DNA from: Anaerolineaceae bacterium UBA5311
GTDB lineage: Bacteria; Chloroflexota; Anaerolineae; Anaerolineales; Anaerolineaceae
Direction of reading: 5' to 3'
Length of the DNA: 23,390 nucleotides
Assembly (NCBI GenBank): GCA_002411175.1
Contig: DHRN01000085.1
Coordinates: forward strand, 1-23,390
Part shown: piece after piece, positions 15,584 to 23,363 of the stretch
Numbering within the stretch: the first letter of the stretch is position 1
How the letters are laid out: the number at the start of each line of letters is the position of its first letter
The notes under the pieces: model-generated
Seen by the model: the letters and a program-made list of their open reading frames with translations, nothing else
Told to the model about the DNA's origin: nothing
Database searches by the model: none
Translations under genes and position numbers: made by a program

Positions 15584-15597
15584 ATCACATTTGTGAT
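15584..15597. promoter_or_regulatory. 14-bp palindrome just downstream of the transcription start
   Basis: ATCACATTTGTGAT is a perfect inverted repeat (6-bp arms, TT centre) at about +7 to +20. The position suits a repressor operator; it could instead form a small hairpin at the mRNA 5' end. Confidence 0.45.
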
Positions 15598-15722
15598 CAT
15601 CTCGTACTGGAGAAGGATGCTGCAAACTCAACTCGACGGACAAGTGGAGTGACCGAAATGTTGATATGCAAGCACGCCCGCACCCAAACCCAATTGAAAA
15701 AAATATATAGGAGGCTGTTTGT

Positions 15723-18299
15723 ATGAAGAGAAAGTTTTTGTTCCTGTTAAGTATGGTCTTGGTGTTATCAATGGTGCTCGGCGCCTGCGGTACGCCAGCG
15801 CCTGTCGAACCCACTGAACCTCCGGTCGTCGATACCGAAGAACCAGTGGAAGAACCTGTCGAAGAACCCGTAGAAGAACCAACTGAAGAGCCCGTTGAAG
15901 AACCAACCGAAGAACCAGTGGTCAGGACGGAGCGAAAAGGCGGTTGGCTGGATGAAATCGTCTATACCGTGGCTGACCCTGCCGCAGTGTTGACCCAGAT
16001 CCAGGCGGGTGATGTTGACATCTACGCCGAAGGTCTGGCACCGTCATTCGCGCAGGAAGTAAGGGACTCTGGGCTCGGCTTCTCCACATCCCAGGGTACC
16101 TACTATGGTGTTCTGTTCAATCCTGCCACTTGTGATGATGGCACCTTCAACCCATGGGGCAACCGGAAAATTCGCGAAGCTTTCAACTGGCTGACCGATC
16201 GCAACTATTTTGCCCAGGAAATTTTCAGCGGTGGCGGCAAGGTAAAGTTCTTCCCCATCATTACCGAATGGCCAGATTATGCTGACCTGGCAGACACGGT
16301 TCGAAGCCTGGAAAGCTACTATGCCTTTGACCTTGAAAAAGCAAGGGAAGTGATTACCGAAGAGATGGAAGGCATGGGCGCGGAGCTTGTTGATGGCGCC
16401 TGGACCTATGAGGGTGAGCCAGTTGAAATCACCTTTATCATTCGTGACGATGCTGCCCGTACCGCCATGGGTGACTGGACCGCTGACCGCCTGGAAGAGA
16501 TTGGCTTTACCACAATTGATCGTCAATACAAGTCTGGTTCCGAAGCATCCGCGATCTGGATCGGCGGCGACCCCAAGTTATGTGAATGGGATCTCTACAC
16601 TGCTGGTTGGGGCGCTTCTGTTATCGACCGCGATCAGGGAAATATCTTCCAGGAAATGTACCTGCCCACTTCACAGCAGGGTATCGATGTATGGCTGGAA
16701 AACGATCCCGATCCTGAATTCCAGGAACTTGGCGATCGTCTCTACAATGCTGATTACACCACCGTTGAAGAACGAAAAGAAATGATGGCTCGCGCGCTGG
16801 AATTGGCTTTGCAAGACTCCTTCCACATGTGGTGGATCGACTCTTCAGAGTTCACTCCTTACGTGAACGACATTGTGGCTGTTGCTGACCTGGCTGCCGG
16901 TGTTCAGGGCGCCCAGGTTGCTCCATATACCCTGCGCTACGACGGCGTCGAGGGCGGCTCTGTCAAATGGGCGCAGCAAGACCTGTTTGCTGAACCCTAC
17001 AACCCGGTTGCTGGTACCAACTGGACCTTCGACCAGGCAGTTATTCGCGCCACCAACTCACAAGACACCCTGTACGACCCCTATACCGGTCTCGTGCACC
17101 CTCTTCGCCTTGAAAGCGCTGAAATTACAATGCAGGAAGGCTTACCTGTCGGTCAGACTCTGGATTGGGTGACCCTCGATTTCGCGTCTGAAATCGTTGT
17201 TCCCGATGATGCCTGGGTGGATTGGGATCCTGTCAACCAGGTATTCCTCACTGCCGAAGAAGCTGGCGTTTCCGGGTTGACCGCCAAACGTAAATCCGTC
17301 GCAGTCTATCCTGCCGATTTGTTTGAAACCGTCAGATGGCACGATGGCACCGCCATTTCCATTGCCGATATGATGATGACCTGGATTCTGACATGGGATC
17401 GCGCCTACGAAGATAGTTTGATGTACGACCCGGCAGCTGTTCCGGTCTTTACTGTATTCGAGAGCGCGTTCAAAGGCATCAAAATCACATCGACCGATCC
17501 TTTGACTATTGAATACTATAGTGACAGCTATTCCCAGGATGCTGAATTGAACGCTGTTGGGTTATGGCCCTGGTGGAATTCAGGTGAACTTTCCTTCTCC
17601 GCCGCAGCGATTGCGAACTCGGCTGAAATGTCTGGCGAACTGGCATATTCAGCTGCCAAAGCTGTTGCCGCCGAAATTGAACAAACCAGTTTCATTGGTG
17701 GACCCAGCCTTGAAATCCTGCTGACACACCTGGATCAATTGATCGCAGATCAGACCATCCCCTACGAAGCCACTCTCGGTCAGTACATCACTGCCGAAGA
17801 GGCTGTTGCCCGTTACGAAGCCCTGAAAGCCTGGTATGAAGAAAAAGGTCACTTCTGGGTTGGTACCGGTGCTTACTATCTTGATCAGGTCTTCCTGACC
17901 GAGAAATCTGCGGTTGTCCGCCAGAATGCAGACTATGTCGACCTTGCTGATCGTTGGGATATGTTTGCCACACCCATGATCGCGACCGCTGAAATTGATG
18001 GACCCGGACAGGTCCAGCTTGGTCAACCCGCCACCTTTGAAGTGTTCATTACCTTCGAAGATGATGCTTACCCCGCCAATGAAATCAAGATCGTAAAATA
18101 CCTGCTTTATAACGCGGCAGGAGAACTGGTGGTTATTGGTGAAGCAGAGCTGGTTGAAGATGGCTATTACGTTATCGAACTGACCGAAGATGACATCACA
18201 GAACTCGGAGCTGGCGCGAGCAAGCTTGAGATCGCTGTCGTACCGATTCCGGTCAGCCAACCGACCTTCACTTCGGTCGAATTTGTAATTGTCCAATAA
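15723..18299 (+). CDS. ABC importer substrate-binding lipoprotein, family 5, circularly permuted
   Basis: This 858-residue lipoprotein (lipobox LGAC, Cys22) captures the ligand for the importer encoded downstream. An acidic Pro-Glu-Glu linker with tandem EEPVEEP/EEPTEEP units (about 28-66) tethers it. Family 5 motifs are in altered order. First come those normally late: WLDEIVYTVADPAAVLTQIQ (75-94), AGDVDI (95-100), IREAFNWLTDR (150-160), WDLYTAGWGAS (289-299). Then those normally early: RWHDGTAIS (538-546) and VGTGAYYL with VVRQNADY (713-738). Ordinary family members are about 500-600 residues. A beta-rich, Ig-like domain ends the protein (752-858). AGGAGG at 15709-15714 lies 8 bases before ATG. 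The family also carries oligosaccharides, so a glucoside ligand is possible given the divergent alpha-glucosidase, but peptides cannot be excluded. Confidence 0.9.
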   Translation: MKRKFLFLLSMVLVLSMVLGACGTPAPVEPTEPPVVDTEEPVEEPVEEPVEEPTEEPVEEPTEEPVVRTERKGGWLDEIVYTVADPAAVLTQIQAGDVDIYAEGLAPSFAQEVRDSGLGFSTSQGTYYGVLFNPATCDDGTFNPWGNRKIREAFNWLTDRNYFAQEIFSGGGKVKFFPIITEWPDYADLADTVRSLESYYAFDLEKAREVITEEMEGMGAELVDGAWTYEGEPVEITFIIRDDAARTAMGDWTADRLEEIGFTTIDRQYKSGSEASAIWIGGDPKLCEWDLYTAGWGASVIDRDQGNIFQEMYLPTSQQGIDVWLENDPDPEFQELGDRLYNADYTTVEERKEMMARALELALQDSFHMWWIDSSEFTPYVNDIVAVADLAAGVQGAQVAPYTLRYDGVEGGSVKWAQQDLFAEPYNPVAGTNWTFDQAVIRATNSQDTLYDPYTGLVHPLRLESAEITMQEGLPVGQTLDWVTLDFASEIVVPDDAWVDWDPVNQVFLTAEEAGVSGLTAKRKSVAVYPADLFETVRWHDGTAISIADMMMTWILTWDRAYEDSLMYDPAAVPVFTVFESAFKGIKITSTDPLTIEYYSDSYSQDAELNAVGLWPWWNSGELSFSAAAIANSAEMSGELAYSAAKAVAAEIEQTSFIGGPSLEILLTHLDQLIADQTIPYEATLGQYITAEEAVARYEALKAWYEEKGHFWVGTGAYYLDQVFLTEKSAVVRQNADYVDLADRWDMFATPMIATAEIDGPGQVQLGQPATFEVFITFEDDAYPANEIKIVKYLLYNAAGELVVIGEAELVEDGYYVIELTEDDITELGAGASKLEIAVVPIPVSQPTFTSVEFVIVQ

Positions 18300-18324
18300 A
18301 TTCGGCTTGAACAAATAGAAAATA

Positions 18325-18350
18325 GGGGCAAGTTGTCACTAACTTGCCCC
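18325..18350 (+). terminator. Stem-loop between binding-protein and permease genes
   Basis: GGGGCAAGTT (18325-18334) pairs perfectly with AACTTGCCCC (18341-18350) around GTCACT. Outer AACAAAT/ATTTGTT strings can extend it. No U-run follows, so it more likely stabilises the binding-protein mRNA or partly attenuates transcription, as expected when the binding protein is needed in excess over the permeases. Confidence 0.6.
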
Positions 18351-18375
18351 ATTTGTTAAGAAAGAAAGCGATGCT

Positions 18376-19500
18376 ATGACCACTGAGACAAACATCGAAT
18401 TAGCTAAAATAAATAGAGCCGCAAGAGTAAATAATGCCAAACGACTGGGCAAATTTTTAGCGCTGAGAATTGTGATGCTCTTCTTAACCATTGTAGTGGG
18501 TATCTATATCACGATTCTAATTGCCAATATGGGTGGTTATGTCGATACGATCATGCGAAATGAGATCCGCGAAAGGGTCAATCAGCAAGTAGCTGCCATG
18601 ACTGCCAGCGAGCCGATGAGCACTGAAGGTCGGTCAGATTTGGTCGAACAAATGATTGATATCGAAGAGACAAGATTAGGACTGGACACTCCATTTGTCC
18701 TGCGCTCATTTCGTTTTTTGGGAAACGCGCTGACATTAAACCTTGGACGCGCGGTTCACATGGTCAGCGACCATGGCTCCAGGGCAGTGAGAAACATTAT
18801 TCTCGAACGATTGCCAGCTACGCTCTTGCTGACGGGGGTGTCTCAGCTGTTCCTGTTTTTTTCCACAGTATTTTTGGCATTGATGCTTTCCAGGCATTAT
18901 GGCAGTTTTTGGGACAAACTGATTATCACGCTTTCTCCAACGTCGTCAGCTCCGCCGTGGTTTTATGGCATATTCCTGATTCTCTTGTTTGCGGCGGTGC
19001 TCAAAATACTTCCTTTTAGTGGCATGGTTTCCGCGCCACCACCAAAAGAAACCGGAGCTTATATCCTGGATGTTTTAAAACATTTAATCCTGCCAGCCAG
19101 TTCACTGATCCTTTCATCCTTCTTTATCAGCATTTATAACTGGAGAACTTTTTTCCTCATTTATTCAAGTGAAGATTACGTGGACATGGCTAAGGCGAAG
19201 GGGCTGCCTTCACGAGACATAGAACGACGTTATATCTTGCGCCCAACCTTGCCAACAATTATTACAAATTTCGCGCTCATCATTATTGGATTATTCACAG
19301 GAGCAACAATCACCGAGACGGTGTTCCTATGGCCTGGCTTGGGGAGGACGATTTTCCGGGCAATCAGTCTGTATGACACGCCGGTGATCGTTGGCACAAC
19401 CATCATCTATGCTTACTTGCTTGCCTTCACAGTATTTTTCCTCGATTTTATCTATGCGATCGTAGACCCAAGAGTCAAGGTGGGCGGGGGGAACAGTTAA
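18376..19500 (+). CDS. ABC importer permease, DppB/OppB type
   Basis: The 374-residue membrane protein forms half of the translocation channel. Helix 1 spans about 28-51. An extracytoplasmic loop of roughly 85 residues (about 52-140) contains the LGLDTPFVLRSFRFLGNALT segment typical of the type. Further helices lie at about 148-170, 196-215, 235-255, 293-315 and 335-360. The cytoplasmic coupling loop reads DYVDMAKAKGLPSRDIERRY (267-286), a form of the EAA motif that docks on the ATPases, and VFLWPGLGR (316-324) is conserved. Upstream spacing is 76 bp with a hairpin and only a weak AAGAAAG ribosome site. The next gene starts 1 base after the stop, so translation is coupled. The family is clear; the ligand is not. 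Confidence 0.92.
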   Translation: MTTETNIELAKINRAARVNNAKRLGKFLALRIVMLFLTIVVGIYITILIANMGGYVDTIMRNEIRERVNQQVAAMTASEPMSTEGRSDLVEQMIDIEETRLGLDTPFVLRSFRFLGNALTLNLGRAVHMVSDHGSRAVRNIILERLPATLLLTGVSQLFLFFSTVFLALMLSRHYGSFWDKLIITLSPTSSAPPWFYGIFLILLFAAVLKILPFSGMVSAPPPKETGAYILDVLKHLILPASSLILSSFFISIYNWRTFFLIYSSEDYVDMAKAKGLPSRDIERRYILRPTLPTIITNFALIIIGLFTGATITETVFLWPGLGRTIFRAISLYDTPVIVGTTIIYAYLLAFTVFFLDFIYAIVDPRVKVGGGNS

Positions 19501-19501
19501 T

Positions 19502-20860
19502 ATGACTAATTTTAAGAATACTCTCAAAGAAATTTCACGGTATCCCTCGGCAATATTCGGCATGATTATCATTTTGTTACTGGTCGCGCTGGCACTCTAC
19601 GCAGTTTTCACCATTCCATACGATGAAGCAGTACGACTGTGGCGAGGTGGAGAGGATACGGTTTATCGCAATCCCAAAAATGCACCCCCGTCGTGGTTTA
19701 ATAATTTTACCGACAAAAGTCTGCCAATTTCAGTGGCAGTGGTTGCCGGAGAAGATGAAGAATTCACAAAGGTGGTCACTCCTGGGGTGGAAGGTTCCTC
19801 GATTGAATATGAATATAGCTTCGATTTTCAATACGACGAGTATCCGCAGGAACTTTTCCTTTACATACAGGCTGATTACCAGGTGAAGAACCCCTTTATC
19901 TCGGTCACGCTTGAGACTCCTGGGGGTGAGGAGATCAGAATCTCAGATTTTGGCACCTCAGCCAGGCAGACCTATCGTTTTTCTCAGGACGACAGATTAC
20001 AAACCCGTCTCAGGCGGCTTCATGGCAGAGAGGTCTTGCCGATTCAGGGGCTTTTCTCTGTGCCAGAGTCTGACCCATTGGTAATCAATAAAGGGGTTTA
20101 CACGCTAAAAATTTTAGCATCAACCTTTGAAGAAAATTCCGATGTGCGCATTGAGTTCGTTAGCCATGGTTTGGTCTTTGGAATGTTTGGTACCGACCAT
20201 ATGCGCCGCGATCTGACCACCGCGATTTTGTGGGGAGCGCCGATCGCGCTGGCGTTCGGACTGCTGGCAGCTGCCTCGACATCGGTGATAACGATGTTGA
20301 TTGCCGCGATTGGCGCCTGGTTTGGAGGTTGGGTTGATGAATTGATTCAAAGGATCACAGAAGTGAACCTGGTCATTCCATTCTTTTCAGTTCTGATCAT
20401 GGTTGGCACATTCTATTCGCGTAGCATTTGGTTGATTCTTGGAGTGACGATTGCGCTCTCGATCTTTACGGGGGCGATCAAGACCAACCGGGCGATTTTT
20501 TTACAGGTTAAGGAATCAACCTATATCGAAGCTGCCAGGGCATATGGGGCGAGTGACGGTCGGATCATCGTGAGATATCTGGTTCCCCGGATTATTCCAC
20601 TGCTCATCCCTGGTCTGGTTTCTGCCGTCCCAAGCTATGTATTCCTTGAAGCCTCACTGGCATTGCTCGGATTGGGCGACCCTACTTTGCCCACATGGGG
20701 TAAAGTAATCAACGATGCCTATACAAACGGAGCGCTTTATCGTGGTCAGTTTTATTGGATTTTGGAACCTGCAATTTTATTGATGATCACCGGTCTGGGA
20801 TTCGCGATGTTAGGATTTGCACTCGATCGAATTTTTAACCCAAGACTGAGAGGTATGTAA
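19502..20860 (+). CDS. ABC importer permease, DppC/OppC type, with extra extracytoplasmic domain
   Basis: The 452-residue permease pairs with the preceding one. Ordinary DppC proteins have about 280-310 residues; the excess lies between helix 1 (about 17-37) and the conserved GTDHMRRD (230-237). Residues about 40-225 are rich in alternating strands (SIEYEYSFDF, ELFLYIQADY, YTLKILASTF) and should form a beta-sandwich outside the membrane. Helices 2-6 follow at about 243-270, 288-303, 308-324, 364-390 and 418-440. The cytoplasmic EAA loop is EAARAYGASDGRIIVRYLVP (343-362). The GTD-x-x-GRD motif of the family reads GTDHMRRD here. GGGGGGA lies before the start, and the following ATPase gene begins 1 base after the stop. 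The inserted domain could contact the unusual binding protein, which is a guess. Confidence 0.92.
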   Translation: MTNFKNTLKEISRYPSAIFGMIIILLLVALALYAVFTIPYDEAVRLWRGGEDTVYRNPKNAPPSWFNNFTDKSLPISVAVVAGEDEEFTKVVTPGVEGSSIEYEYSFDFQYDEYPQELFLYIQADYQVKNPFISVTLETPGGEEIRISDFGTSARQTYRFSQDDRLQTRLRRLHGREVLPIQGLFSVPESDPLVINKGVYTLKILASTFEENSDVRIEFVSHGLVFGMFGTDHMRRDLTTAILWGAPIALAFGLLAAASTSVITMLIAAIGAWFGGWVDELIQRITEVNLVIPFFSVLIMVGTFYSRSIWLILGVTIALSIFTGAIKTNRAIFLQVKESTYIEAARAYGASDGRIIVRYLVPRIIPLLIPGLVSAVPSYVFLEASLALLGLGDPTLPTWGKVINDAYTNGALYRGQFYWILEPAILLMITGLGFAMLGFALDRIFNPRLRGM

Positions 20861-20861
20861 A

Positions 20862-21839
20862 ATGACTCAGAATAACAATGTAATTACCATAAAAGATCTC
20901 AAGCTTCACTTCACGACCACCAAGGGCACGGTTCAAGCAGTGGACGGGGTCAATTTTGACCTGAAACCCACCAAAGCGGTTGTGGTTGTCGGTGAATCTG
21001 GTTGTGGAAAAACATCGCTCGCGAAAGCGATTCTGCGTCTGTTACCCAGGAACGCGGGCGAATATTCTGGCAAGGTTTGGCTGCGTGACATCGAAACGAT
21101 GGCTCTTTCTGATGAAGAATATCGAAAACAGATCCGCTGGGTCAAAATTTCGATGGTCCCCCAGGCAGCGATGAACTCCTTGAATCCCGTGCTGCGTGTG
21201 GGAGAGCAAGTTGCCGAGCCGATGCTGGTCCATGCTGGCGTTGATAAAGAAGAAGCGATGCAGCAAGCCGCCAAGATGTTCCAGAACGTGGGCGTACCGG
21301 TGGATTTCTTAAATCGATACCCGTTCGAACTCTCTGGTGGGATGCGACAGCGTGTAGCGATTGCCATGTCTTTGGTTACTGCGCCTGAGTTGGTTATTCT
21401 CGATGAGCCTACCTCTGCCCTGGATGTTTTAACCCAGGCTAATATCTTCAACCTGCTGAAAGAGATCAAGAACGGGTTGGAGACCAGTTTTATCCTGATC
21501 ACCCACGACATCTCCACCTCATCAGAGCTGGCAGACATCGTGGCGGTTATGTATGCCGGGCAAATTGTTGAGGTGAGCGAATCCCACCGCTTTTTCAGCA
21601 AACCAAGACATCCATATTCAATTAAACTCATGGCAAGCGTGCCCAGGTTGCGCTCACGTGAAGAACCAGATTTCATCGTGGGCAGACCGCCCTCACTGAT
21701 CAACCCACCAACCGGCTGCCGTTTCGCGCAGCGCTGCCCCTCCAGGTTTGATAAATGTGTTCACGAACCACCAAACTTCTGGTTTGGGGAAGACTGGGTA
21801 AAATGCTGGCTTTACGAAGGTGAAGGTGAACTCAAATGA
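20862..21839 (+). CDS. ABC importer ATPase, DppD/OppD type
   Basis: One of two nucleotide-binding subunits powering the importer. The 325 residues show Walker A GESGCGKT (44-51), the Q-loop at VPQ (99-101), signature LSGGMRQR (157-164), Walker B LVILDEP with Asp181-Glu182, and the switch His215 (ITHD). The C-terminal oligopeptide/dipeptide transporter domain contains four cysteines (286, 292, 299, 315) in the spacing seen in DppD proteins with an iron-sulfur cluster, so it may hold one. The start is 1 base after the previous stop; the last four bases overlap the next gene (ATGA). Assignment is secure. Confidence 0.95.
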   Translation: MTQNNNVITIKDLKLHFTTTKGTVQAVDGVNFDLKPTKAVVVVGESGCGKTSLAKAILRLLPRNAGEYSGKVWLRDIETMALSDEEYRKQIRWVKISMVPQAAMNSLNPVLRVGEQVAEPMLVHAGVDKEEAMQQAAKMFQNVGVPVDFLNRYPFELSGGMRQRVAIAMSLVTAPELVILDEPTSALDVLTQANIFNLLKEIKNGLETSFILITHDISTSSELADIVAVMYAGQIVEVSESHRFFSKPRHPYSIKLMASVPRLRSREEPDFIVGRPPSLINPPTGCRFAQRCPSRFDKCVHEPPNFWFGEDWVKCWLYEGEGELK

Positions 21840-22879
21840 CAAACGAAGAAATAACAAAAGAAAAGACAACATCCACCTCTGAAGACATCCTCGTGCTGGA
21901 TGATTTGAAAGTGTATTTTGAACTGAAAAAGTTTGGCTTCCAGCATGCAGGCTATGTACACGCGGTGGATGGTGTCGACTTGCACCTGAAACGGGGTGAA
22001 ACCATTGCCATTGTAGGCGAAAGCGGCAGTGGAAAAACCAGCCTGATGAGGACAATTCTTCGACTGAATGTTCCGACCAGCGGCACGGTCACTTTTGATG
22101 GCGAAGTTGTTAACGATTTGAGCCCCGAACGATTAAAGGCTTTCCGTCACAAAGTTGGCTATGTCCAGCAAGACCCTTATGGAGCAATGCCTCCCTTTAT
22201 GAATGTTCAGACCATTCTCGAGGAGCCCCTGAAAATTGCCGGGATCAAAGACAAAGCAGAACGAAACCGACGTGTTCTCGAGGTGATGGAAGAAGTAAAG
22301 ATGACCCCGGTAGAGGATTTTCTAACCAAGTTTCCTCATCAGCTGTCCGGGGGGCAGCAACAGCGCATCGTCATCGCGCGGGCAATGATTCTTGACCCCG
22401 TGCTGTTGGTAGCTGACGAGCCGGTTTCCATGCTGGACGCCTCGGTTCGGGTCGAAATTTTGAAATTGATGCGCAATTTACAGACAACTCACAACCTGGC
22501 TGTTATTTACATTACCCATGACCTGGCAACAGTGCGCTATTTCTCGGAATATATCTACGTGATGTACGCCGGGCAGATTATTGAAAAAGCTCCCGAATCG
22601 GAACTGATCAATAACACAGCCCACCCATATACTCACGCGCTGCTGGCAGCAACATCTGATCCTGACCCGAAAAATGTGGATGAGATGCAGGATGTTCCCC
22701 CTGGCGAGCCGCCCAGCCTGGTGAAGCCGCCGCGGGGCTGCCGCTTCCATCCCCGCTGCGCCTATATGATTCCAGGGTTGTGTGATGTTGAAGTGCCGCC
22801 GGAATTTGACCTAAAAAACGATCACCTGGTTGCTTGCTGGCTGTTTAGAGAACATGAAATTGCCAAAGAAAGATCCTAA
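21836..22879 (+). CDS. ABC importer ATPase, DppF/OppF type
   Basis: The second ATPase of the importer, 347 residues. Walker A GESGSGKT (61-68), Q-loop VQQDPYGAMPP (110-120), signature LSGGQQQR (170-177), Walker B LLVADEP with Asp194-Glu195, and His228 (ITHD) are all intact. The C-terminal domain keeps four cysteines (302, 308, 316, 334) like its partner. In the family's Q-loop, DPYGSLNP is common; here it is DPYGAMPP. It overlaps the upstream gene by four bases. The small membrane protein gene starts inside its last 26 bases, in another frame. Confidence 0.95.
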   Translation: MTNEEITKEKTTSTSEDILVLDDLKVYFELKKFGFQHAGYVHAVDGVDLHLKRGETIAIVGESGSGKTSLMRTILRLNVPTSGTVTFDGEVVNDLSPERLKAFRHKVGYVQQDPYGAMPPFMNVQTILEEPLKIAGIKDKAERNRRVLEVMEEVKMTPVEDFLTKFPHQLSGGQQQRIVIARAMILDPVLLVADEPVSMLDASVRVEILKLMRNLQTTHNLAVIYITHDLATVRYFSEYIYVMYAGQIIEKAPESELINNTAHPYTHALLAATSDPDPKNVDEMQDVPPGEPPSLVKPPRGCRFHPRCAYMIPGLCDVEVPPEFDLKNDHLVACWLFREHEIAKERS

Positions 22880-23141
22880 ACCCCTGCAATTGCCAACCGA
22901 TCCGAAGACTCTGATTTGGGTTGGAGCGGTCCTGCTCTTGCTGGGTGCTGTCGTACCGCTCCTGATGGTGGTGAAGATCATCCCCTCCACGTTTTTGATC
23001 AATTTTGTTAGCTATGCGTTTCAGCTGGTCGGGATGGTCAGCGCCACAACAGGCATTTTCAGCGTTGTCAAGGTGCGTCGTGATGATCTGAAGAAAAAAG
23101 ATAACATCTTTCACGAGCCCAGGCATCCTGATGAGAAATAA
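22854..23141 (+). CDS. Small two-helix membrane protein, last gene of the importer operon
   Basis: I do not recognise this 95-residue protein. It has a Lys/Pro-rich N-terminus (1-19), a hydrophobic helix (about 20-42, WVGAVLLLLGAVVPLLMVV), a second one (about 48-72, FLINFVSYAFQLVGMVSATTG), and a charged tail (VKVRRDDLKKKD, then HEPRHPDEK). Both ends are probably cytoplasmic. An in-frame TTG at 22830 would add 8 residues, but ATG 22854 fits better, with AGAGAAC just before it. The 26-base overlap with the ATPase gene and the terminator behind it place it in the importer operon. A role as an accessory subunit or stabiliser of the transporter is possible; this rests on position alone. Confidence 0.75.
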   Translation: MKLPKKDPKPLQLPTDPKTLIWVGAVLLLLGAVVPLLMVVKIIPSTFLINFVSYAFQLVGMVSATTGIFSVVKVRRDDLKKKDNIFHEPRHPDEK

Positions 23142-23162
23142 CCAGGATCGTGTGATGAAGAG

Positions 23163-23188
23163 ACACCCCATCGTTGGGGTGTTTTTTT
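23163..23188 (+). terminator. Intrinsic terminator of the importer operon
   Basis: ACACCCCA (23163-23170) pairs with TGGGGTGT (23175-23182) around TCGT and runs into seven T residues to 23188. It lies 21 bases after the last stop codon and marks the operon end clearly. Confidence 0.93.
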
Positions 23189-23248
23189 ATTAAAACGATA
23201 AAAATTCTCATCAATACCCGAGTAAGGCGGATGTAGTATAGCATTTGC

Positions 23249-23333
23249 CACCCCCTCTTCAAGGGGGGGTAGGGGGTGGAGAGTCGGGAAGCGGGGAACG
23301 GCAACCCCCTCTTTAGAGGGGGGCAGGGTGGTG
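23249..23333. repeat. Two G/C-run hairpin repeats
   Basis: CACCCCCTCTTCAAGGGGGG (from 23249) and CAACCCCCTCTTTAGAGGGG (from 23302) are related units 53 bp apart. Each folds back: the second has exact arms CCCCCTCT/AGAGGGGG around TT. Each is followed by a G-rich GTAGGGGGTGG or GCAGGGTGGTG. They resemble dispersed intergenic elements. Nothing coding is visible from 23189 to the window end. Confidence 0.6.
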
Positions 23334-23363
23334 AGAGAATTACAAAAAGGATGCATGGGTGCG

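Larger units (their letters stand above)
15351..15722. promoter_or_regulatory. Divergent control region between alpha-glucosidase and importer operon
   Basis: No gene lies in these 372 bp. The region is AT-rich and holds the sites listed separately: an 18-bp direct repeat, a LacI-like palindrome, a sigma-70-type promoter and a second palindrome near the transcription start. About 145 bases of untranslated leader precede the binding-protein gene. I could not find a convincing promoter for the minus-strand alpha-glucosidase; TAGAAT on the minus strand near 15405-15410 is a weak -10 candidate. Confidence 0.7.

Noticed and set aside
15598..15722. Riboswitch in the leader of the importer operon
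   Set aside because: The leader is long enough, but I see no conserved riboswitch core or terminator/antiterminator pair.
20933..21703. 256-codon minus-strand ORF
   Set aside because: It lies opposite the DppD-type ATPase and has no domain or ribosome site.
22830..22853. TTG start for the small membrane protein
   Set aside because: No ribosome site precedes it, and it would add a deeper overlap with the ATPase gene.
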